Source: Robertmurraya massiliosenegalensis JC6 (GTDB lineage: Bacteria > Bacillota > Bacilli > Bacillales > Cytobacillaceae). Taken from it: a stretch of 64,000 nt of DNA. Position 1 is the first letter of the stretch. Every line of letters begins with the position of its first letter. Positions 59,514-64,000 of this stretch are shown here, piece by piece. Both the position numbers and the translations under genes were made by a program. The stretch is taken from the NCBI RefSeq assembly GCF_000311725.1, contig NZ_HE978515.1, positions 183,831 to 247,830 of the forward strand, in the 5' to 3' direction. The notes under the pieces are model-generated. The model was given only the letters and a program-made list of their open reading frames with translations. It did not search any database and had not been told where the DNA came from.

Positions 59514-61058
59514 CTACTCATTATTCATTGGTGATGGCCTCAAATGATCAGTTTGTCTTTTCACATTCTCTCGTATCGTTTGAGTAGGACGTCTGTCCAT
59601 TGCCCACCATGGTGCACGTATAAATACATCCTTTAGCTCTTTCCAATTTAATGGACCTAGTGGAGAAAAATATGGAGCTCCAAATGAGCGAAGTTTACAT
59701 AAATGGGTAACAATCATGATGGAGCCAATTGAAACCCCAAACAAGCCAAAAAGGCCAGCAAGAACCATCATCGGAAACCTTAGCATACGAATCGTTATCG
59801 CTAGATTGAATTTAGGAATGGTGAATGAAGCGATACCTGTTAAACTAACAATGATGACCATCGGGGCAGATACAATTCCTGCCTCAACAGCAGCTTGTCC
59901 AATGACAAGAGCACCGAGGATACTCACTGCTTGCCCAATCACCTTGGGTAAGCGTAGACCTGCTTCCCGAAGCGACTCAAAAGCGATCTCCATAATCATC
60001 GCTTCAACAAATGCCGGGAATGGAATCGCCTCTCTACTTGCGGCAATACTATATAGTAAATTGGTGGGGATCATTTCTTGATGATACGTTGTTACCGCAA
60101 TATAAATGGCTGGTAGCATTAAGGCTAAGAAAATCATTAATATCCGTAAAGCTCTAATGAAAATGGAAATATGAAAGCGATGATAATAATCTTCATTTGC
60201 CTGTAGTAGTTGCCAAAAGGTTGTTGGCAAGATTAATGTAAATGGACTTCCATTCACAAGTATTGCCACACGACCTTCCAAAAGATTGCCTGCTACTGTA
60301 TCTGGACGTTCTGTATTTTGGATTTGTGGGAATAGACTTCTTGGTTCATCTTCAATGAGTTCTTCAATATAGCCACTTTCTAAAATAGCATCAATTTTTA
60401 TGCGGCTAAGACGTTTTTGAACTTCTGCTACTAAATCTGGTGAAGCAAGATTATCAAGATACATGACCCCTATAATCGTTCTCGTTTCTGTTCCGATTTC
60501 TCTCGTGATTAATTTAAGATGACTTGACCTAATTTTTTGTCTAATTAAGGCGATATTAACAGCAATACTTTCTGTAAACCCTTCTCTAGGTCCACGGACT
60601 GCTGTCTCCGTTTCAGGTTCTGCTACTGCTCGTCTTTCACCACCTTTCGCATTTAAGACGAGTGCCTGAGCAATGCCATCGACTAAAAGTATCGTATTGC
60701 CATCTAACACCTGCTTCACAATCTCAGCTAACTGGTTTGCTTCCAAAACATCACTAATTGAAACCATTTTTTGTTGGATATAGTCAGCTGTTAAATCGTC
60801 TATTTGGGTTTCAGATAATAATTCGTGCAATGCATTAAATTGGATACTTGTATTGTCAATTAATCCATCTATAAAAATTAAGTAAGCAGTTCTTTCTTCG
60901 ACCTTTAAAGGACGGAATTTAACATCTGAACAGTCCGTAAATATCGATTTTAGAAGATCAATATTACGTGTAATTTCCCCCACTACTTCCTTTTCAATTT
61001 GGCGCTGTAATTCTATCGTCTCTTTAAGCTTTTTAGGTTTTTTCAAATGGCGGCGCAC
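59514..61058 (-). CDS. Spore germination receptor subunit A (GerAA/GerKA family)
   Basis: About 514 aa. A large N-terminal cytoplasmic region includes GPREGFTESIAVNIALIRQKIR and DEPRSLFPQIQNTERPDTVAGNLLEGRVAILVNGSPF, then about five helices (from residue 300) with FPAFVEAMIMEIAFESLREAGLRLPK and SFGAPYFSPLGP. These are invariant GerA motifs. GTG 61058 lies behind GGGAGGGGGGAG; ATG 61082, eight residues upstream, has a weaker SD. It heads the A-C-D-B operon, normally transcribed in the forespore by sigma-G; I could not place that promoter. Confidence 0.92.
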   Translation of the reverse strand: MRRHLKKPKKLKETIELQRQIEKEVVGEITRNIDLLKSIFTDCSDVKFRPLKVEERTAYLIFIDGLIDNTSIQFNALHELLSETQIDDLTADYIQQKMVSISDVLEANQLAEIVKQVLDGNTILLVDGIAQALVLNAKGGERRAVAEPETETAVRGPREGFTESIAVNIALIRQKIRSSHLKLITREIGTETRTIIGVMYLDNLASPDLVAEVQKRLSRIKIDAILESGYIEELIEDEPRSLFPQIQNTERPDTVAGNLLEGRVAILVNGSPFTLILPTTFWQLLQANEDYYHRFHISIFIRALRILMIFLALMLPAIYIAVTTYHQEMIPTNLLYSIAASREAIPFPAFVEAMIMEIAFESLREAGLRLPKVIGQAVSILGALVIGQAAVEAGIVSAPMVIIVSLTGIASFTIPKFNLAITIRMLRFPMMVLAGLFGLFGVSIGSIMIVTHLCKLRSFGAPYFSPLGPLNWKELKDVFIRAPWWAMDRRPTQTIRENVKRQTDHLRPSPMNNE

Positions 61059-61206
61059 GAACTCCCCCCTCCCTTGATCCATTTTTTCATAATATCCCCA
61101 ATTCCTCCTTTTATATGAAAACAGATTATTTTTGATGTACCCCTACATATTTCTTCATGACATACAAAAAATAGGGTATAAAATTTGCTCAGAATGGATG
61201 GTTTTG

Positions 61207-61503
61207 ATGGAAGTAAAACCGTTATTAGAGGTCGAAAAATTAGCGTTAAAAAAACAAAAATATTATCATATTAATCCGATTCATTATATTTTAAGAGCCG
61301 CATTAGCTAGTATGTTTATTGGTTTCGGAGTCATTGTTGCCTTTAAAACAGGGGGATATTTTTATAATGAACATTCACCTGTTGCTTATCCAATGGCAGC
61401 TTTCACATTTGGCGCAGCGATCATTTTAATCGCTAACGGTGGAGGAGATTTGTTTACAGGGAATACATTTTATTTTACTTTCGCTGCTTTACGAAAAAAA
61501 TGA
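61207..61503 (+). CDS. Formate/nitrite transporter (FNT), 5' fragment
   Basis: The first 98 residues of an FNT-family channel. INPIHYILRAALASMFIGFG and IANGGGDLFTGNTFYF are helix 1 and 2 to 3 signatures (LxTGN). The frame ends at TGA 61501-61503, right after AAALRKK coded by a run of seven A. The 3' fragment continues in the -1 frame from ATG 61500 with the expected next residues. With one extra A, or a -1 slip on A-AAA-AAA, a 265-aa full-length FNT results. ATG 61207 has GGATGG upstream; ATG 61198 is an alternative. It is either a pseudogene, a homopolymer error, or a slippage-dependent gene. Confidence 0.8.
   Translation: MEVKPLLEVEKLALKKQKYYHINPIHYILRAALASMFIGFGVIVAFKTGGYFYNEHSPVAYPMAAFTFGAAIILIANGGGDLFTGNTFYFTFAALRKK
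61494..61500 (+). other. A7 run / in-frame slippery heptamer in the FNT gene
   Basis: Codons CGA-AAA-AAA-TGA place the heptamer A-AAA-AAA exactly in the X-XXY-YYZ register, immediately before the stop. A -1 slip joins the two FNT halves (…RKK then KWVDVAILL). Confidence 0.85.
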
Positions 61504-62003
61504 AGTGGGTAGATGTGGCGATTCTCTTAACATGGAGCTATATCGGTAATATTATTGGGGCCACCATGTTTGCGCTTCTTATTTTCACGACTCAACTGTA
61601 TGCAGAAGCTTCCGTCAATGCCTATCTCCTTGATGTTGTAGAGAAAAAAATGCATATTCCAACAACCGAGTTATTCTTTCGCGGTATTCTTTGTAATTGG
61701 CTCGTGTGCCTTGCCTTTTTTATTCCGATGACATTAAAGCAAGATGGAGCAAAGCTATTCGTCATGATCTTATTTGTTTTCTGTTTTTTTATTTCTGGTT
61801 ATGAACACAGTATTGCTAATATGTGTACATTTGCGATCGCACTCGTACTCAATCACCCAGGCACGATTTCTTTCGGTGGCGTTATTCATAATTTAGTACC
61901 TGTTACAATAGGGAATTTAATCGGTGGAAGTGTTTTGATGGGATATATGTATTATTTTGTAAATAAACCTTTTTTGGAAGAAATGACGAATGATGAAGCT
62001 TGA
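61500..62003 (+). CDS. Formate/nitrite transporter (FNT), 3' fragment
   Basis: 167 residues containing the rest of an FNT channel: RGILCNWLVCLAFF, the SGYEHSIANMCTF signature and TIGNLIGGSVLMGYMYYF. Together with 61207-61503 it covers the whole family length (about 265 aa, six helices). No SD precedes ATG 61500, so on its own it would be poorly translated. FNT proteins form pentameric channels for formate, nitrite or related monovalent anions. No formate-metabolism gene is adjacent. Confidence 0.8.
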   Translation: MKWVDVAILLTWSYIGNIIGATMFALLIFTTQLYAEASVNAYLLDVVEKKMHIPTTELFFRGILCNWLVCLAFFIPMTLKQDGAKLFVMILFVFCFFISGYEHSIANMCTFAIALVLNHPGTISFGGVIHNLVPVTIGNLIGGSVLMGYMYYFVNKPFLEEMTNDEA

Positions 62004-62046
62004 TGATTACTTGCATAGTGTTAAATCAACTCGGTTACATTAAAAA

Positions 62047-62074
62047 TGAGCAATTGATTGATGATCAATGCTCA
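62047..62074. repeat. Imperfect palindrome upstream of the SASP gene
   Basis: TGAGCAATTGAT-TGATG-ATCAATGCTCA is a 28-base imperfect inverted repeat in the leader, 25 bases before the SASP start. It may be an mRNA stem or operator. Confidence 0.45.
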
Positions 62075-62098
62075 AATCATGCAAGGGAGTGATGTATC

Positions 62099-62296
62099 AT
62101 GGCAAGAAACAAACTTTTGGTTCCTGGTTCTGAAAATGTTCTTAACCAAATGAAAGAGGAAATCGCCAACGAGTTTGGGGTACAGCTTGGTGCAGATACG
62201 ACCGCGCGTGCAAATGGATCAGTTGGAGGGGAGATGACGAAACGACTCGTCCGACTCGGTCAACAACAATTGCAACAAAATAATGAACAACATTAA
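62099..62296 (+). CDS. Small acid-soluble spore protein, alpha/beta type
   Basis: A 65-aa DNA-protecting spore protein. Both conserved blocks are present: EIANEFGV (with the GPR protease site EFG) and [31 protein letters not shown] precedes the ATG. Alpha/beta SASPs saturate spore DNA and are degraded at germination. A forespore (sigma-G) promoter is expected but I could not locate one with confidence. Confidence 0.95.
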   Translation: MARNKLLVPGSENVLNQMKEEIANEFGVQLGADTTARANGSVGGEMTKRLVRLGQQQLQQNNEQH

Positions 62297-62304
62297 ACAA
62301 GGAA

Positions 62305-62330
62305 TCGGAGGCGCCATTTAGTGCCTCCGA
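62305..62330 (+). terminator. Terminator after the SASP gene
   Basis: TCGGAGGC and GCCTCCGA pair around GCCATTTAGT; only a weak T-run (TACTTCG) follows. The hairpin may also serve the convergent pbp gene. Confidence 0.65.
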
Positions 62331-62342
62331 TACTTCGTAACA

Positions 62343-64000
62343 TTAATCTGAGTTAACGTTTTGCATTTTCTTTTCTTCACGTTGTTTTTTTAGGTTAAAA
62401 TAAGCGTCCATTGCTTCTTCACCAATAGTTAGATTTGCTTGATGAACGCTCTGTCCTGTGTATGCCCACGGAACAATGACTGCAATGGCTACTTCGGGTT
62501 TATTATAAGGTGCATAGCCAACAAAACTTAAATTTATCACACTAGGTGGCTCATCGTAGTTTTTTCGATCAGGGCCATCATAAAACGCCTGTGCTGTACC
62601 TGTCTTCCCTGCAGGCAAATATTCTTTTCCGGCAAAGAATTTACTTGCCGTTCCTGAAGTTGCAACCTGACGAAATCCATTTTGGACCGTTTCCATCCAA
62701 CCAGATTCTAGATCTAATCGATTTAGTATTGTCGGTTGGATTTCTTCAAATAAAGGACCTAGCTTATCTCCCTCCATAATCGGCTCACGAATTTCTTTCA
62801 CAAGTCGTGCTTGAACACGATTTCCACCATTGGCAATCGTTGAAACGTATTGAGCGAGTTGCATTGGTGTATACGTATCGTACTGTCCAATTGATAAATC
62901 TAAAAGGAAACCTGGTTTAGTGGCTTCTCCTTTAAAACCAATTTGTTCATTTGGAAGATCAATGCCTGTTCGAGTCCCTAAACCAAATTGGCTAAAAGAC
63001 TGTCTCATCGTATCAAATGCAGCAGGACTAATTCTTAATGGCTGATTGTATTCATACCTTGCTCCCGCCATTCTGATAGCTGTGTGGAACATATAAACGT
63101 TAGAGGATACCCTTAATGCCCCAACAGGATCTAGTGTTCCCAAATTATTACTGTAGGAACCTTTTAAAGGGGTATCTTTAATTTTAATTGGCGTATCACG
63201 AATATATGTATTTGGTGTAATAGCACCTGTTTGAAATCCAGTTAAAATCGTTGCCCCTTTCACAGATGAACCGACATTATAGGATGTTGTGATTGTACCT
63301 GCAGCGAAATCTTGCATTTCCATTTTTCCTGTCTCTTCATTTTTCGCAAGTTGCTTCCCTGCCATTGACAGAACTTCCCCCGTATTCGGATCCATCATCA
63401 CCACAAAGGCTCTGTCTAGAAAACCAGTTCTAGGTTTTTGCTTCGCACTCGTAAGATGCTTCTCTATAATTTTCTCAACTTCCAGCTGTAAGTCCATATC
63501 AATCGATAACACAAGATCTTTTCCTCTTTGTCCTTCTGATACTACTTCTGTACTTAACGTATTTCCTGTTTTATCGGTAATATTTTTCACTTTTGCTTTC
63601 TGTCCATGCAAAACATCTTCATACTGAGCCTCAAGATAGCTTTTTCCGACGCGATCGTTTAGACTATAATCCCTTGCTAGGAAATAGTCTAAACGCTCCT
63701 TCGGCAAGCCTTCGTTCGTATTTGTAACTCCACCTAGAATTGTTCTTAACGTTTTATCAAATGAATACGTCCGATCCCAATCTGTCGTTGTATCGACTCC
63801 AGGCAAATATTGAAGGTTTTCGCTCACAATCGCAAATTCCTCGTCAGTTACTCCTTCATTTTTAACAATTTGTGGTGTTAAGGCATAACCACTGCTAAAG
63901 ATTGCATAAATGCCAATAATTTCGAGATCTTGCTCTGTTAATTCTGCTAAATCTTCTTCGGTTATCCTCTCTAACTTTAGGTCATATACCTTTTTGTCAT
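62343..64000 (-). CDS. Class B penicillin-binding protein (PbpA/PbpH-like), partial at window end
   Basis: Peptidoglycan transpeptidase for cell-wall elongation. The frame is open to the window edge, giving about 550 C-terminal residues; the N-terminal anchor is outside. The region next to the edge (ITEEDLAELTEQDLEIIGIY, SGYALTPQIVKNEG) is the dimerisation/linker domain of PBP2A/PbpH. The transpeptidase motifs are SSVKG (SxxK), SSN (SxN) and KTGTAQ (KTG). GTG 63827 is internal, not the start. In B. subtilis PbpA and PbpH are redundant for rod shape. Confidence 0.93.
   Translation of the reverse strand, partial: DKKVYDLKLERITEEDLAELTEQDLEIIGIYAIFSSGYALTPQIVKNEGVTDEEFAIVSENLQYLPGVDTTTDWDRTYSFDKTLRTILGGVTNTNEGLPKERLDYFLARDYSLNDRVGKSYLEAQYEDVLHGQKAKVKNITDKTGNTLSTEVVSEGQRGKDLVLSIDMDLQLEVEKIIEKHLTSAKQKPRTGFLDRAFVVMMDPNTGEVLSMAGKQLAKNEETGKMEMQDFAAGTITTSYNVGSSVKGATILTGFQTGAITPNTYIRDTPIKIKDTPLKGSYSNNLGTLDPVGALRVSSNVYMFHTAIRMAGARYEYNQPLRISPAAFDTMRQSFSQFGLGTRTGIDLPNEQIGFKGEATKPGFLLDLSIGQYDTYTPMQLAQYVSTIANGGNRVQARLVKEIREPIMEGDKLGPLFEEIQPTILNRLDLESGWMETVQNGFRQVATSGTASKFFAGKEYLPAGKTGTAQAFYDGPDRKNYDEPPSVINLSFVGYAPYNKPEVAIAVIVPWAYTGQSVHQANLTIGEEAMDAYFNLKKQREEKKMQNVNSD

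Noticed and set aside
61070-61115. Possible 15-codon leader peptide (MKKWIKGGGSS...) overlapping the start of gerA
   Set aside because: GGAGG is about 12 bases from its ATG, which is too far, and the frame merely overlaps the gerA SD; no evidence of attenuation.

Overview
This window is a stretch of chromosome from an endospore-forming, low-GC Bacillaceae species (Bacillus in the broad sense). Several cortex hydrolases (CwlJ, a YkvT-like LysM enzyme, CwlC), a complete Ger nutrient receptor operon, an alpha/beta-type SASP, Qox quinol oxidase, S-box, TPP and T-box leaders and a CIRCE element all point there. The proteins resemble B. subtilis families, but the gene order is not one I recognise from B. 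subtilis or the B. cereus group. I saw no rRNA, tRNA, CRISPR array, prophage or insertion sequence.

Layout. 0-3 kb: a dispersed repeat, a small membrane protein, a PTH2-type peptidyl-tRNA hydrolase, a LysM/SleB-type hydrolase and CwlC. 3-7 kb: qoxABCD. 7-13.7 kb: MATE pump, VanW protein, a tiny FbpA-like gene under a SAM riboswitch, ThiT under a TPP riboswitch, a TolB-like exported protein, an AlaX-type editing protein and an overlooked 57-residue gene. 13.8-23 kb: aspartokinase III, MFS, YlmA-like ABC ATPase, YogA-like reductase, a MerR coiled-coil protein, a CoA transferase divergent from a TetR regulator, and an IDEAL-domain protein. 23-30 kb: T-box-controlled leuA, acetoacetyl-CoA synthetase, a KtrC-like RCK protein, a PH-domain protein, a stress-type SDR and an FbpB-like mini-gene. 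30-38 kb: AGCS symporter, a TerD/zinc-ribbon/TerB fusion, htpG under CIRCE, and a lipoprotein combining a ComEC-like metallo-beta-lactamase domain with a helix-hairpin-helix tail, followed by DUF3006 and DMP19-like genes. 38-44 kb: a methionine block (HcxA-like dehydrogenase, metQ, metI, metN behind a SAM riboswitch, mtnU, mtnE). 44-54 kb: DinB, GNAT, MFS, phosphodiesterase, CwlJ, aminotransferase and a MarR-MMPL pair. 54-64 kb: a second copy of the dispersed repeat, pssA-aroK, ZIP transporter, gerA-C-D-B operon, a formate/nitrite transporter split by a frameshift at an A7 run, a SASP and the 3' part of a class B penicillin-binding protein running off the window.

How the parts work together. 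Amino-acid and cofactor supply is controlled at RNA level (two S-boxes, one TPP element, one leucine T-box). MetNIQ imports methionine, while MtnE/MtnU catalyse the last step of methionine salvage and deal with its 2-oxoglutaramate by-product. Sporulation and germination genes are scattered as single units.

Most notable: the FbpA-like mini-gene placed directly behind a SAM riboswitch; the split FNT transporter with an in-frame A-AAA-AAA slippery heptamer; CIRCE upstream of htpG (not CIRCE-controlled in B. subtilis); two families of intergenic repeats; the MBL-HhH lipoprotein; and the TerD-zinc ribbon-TerB fusion. I see no clear multi-gene defence or biosynthetic island. Several start codons are assigned from Shine-Dalgarno (SD) position and differ from the longest possible reading frame; this is noted entry by entry. 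All family assignments come from reading the sequence, without database searches.
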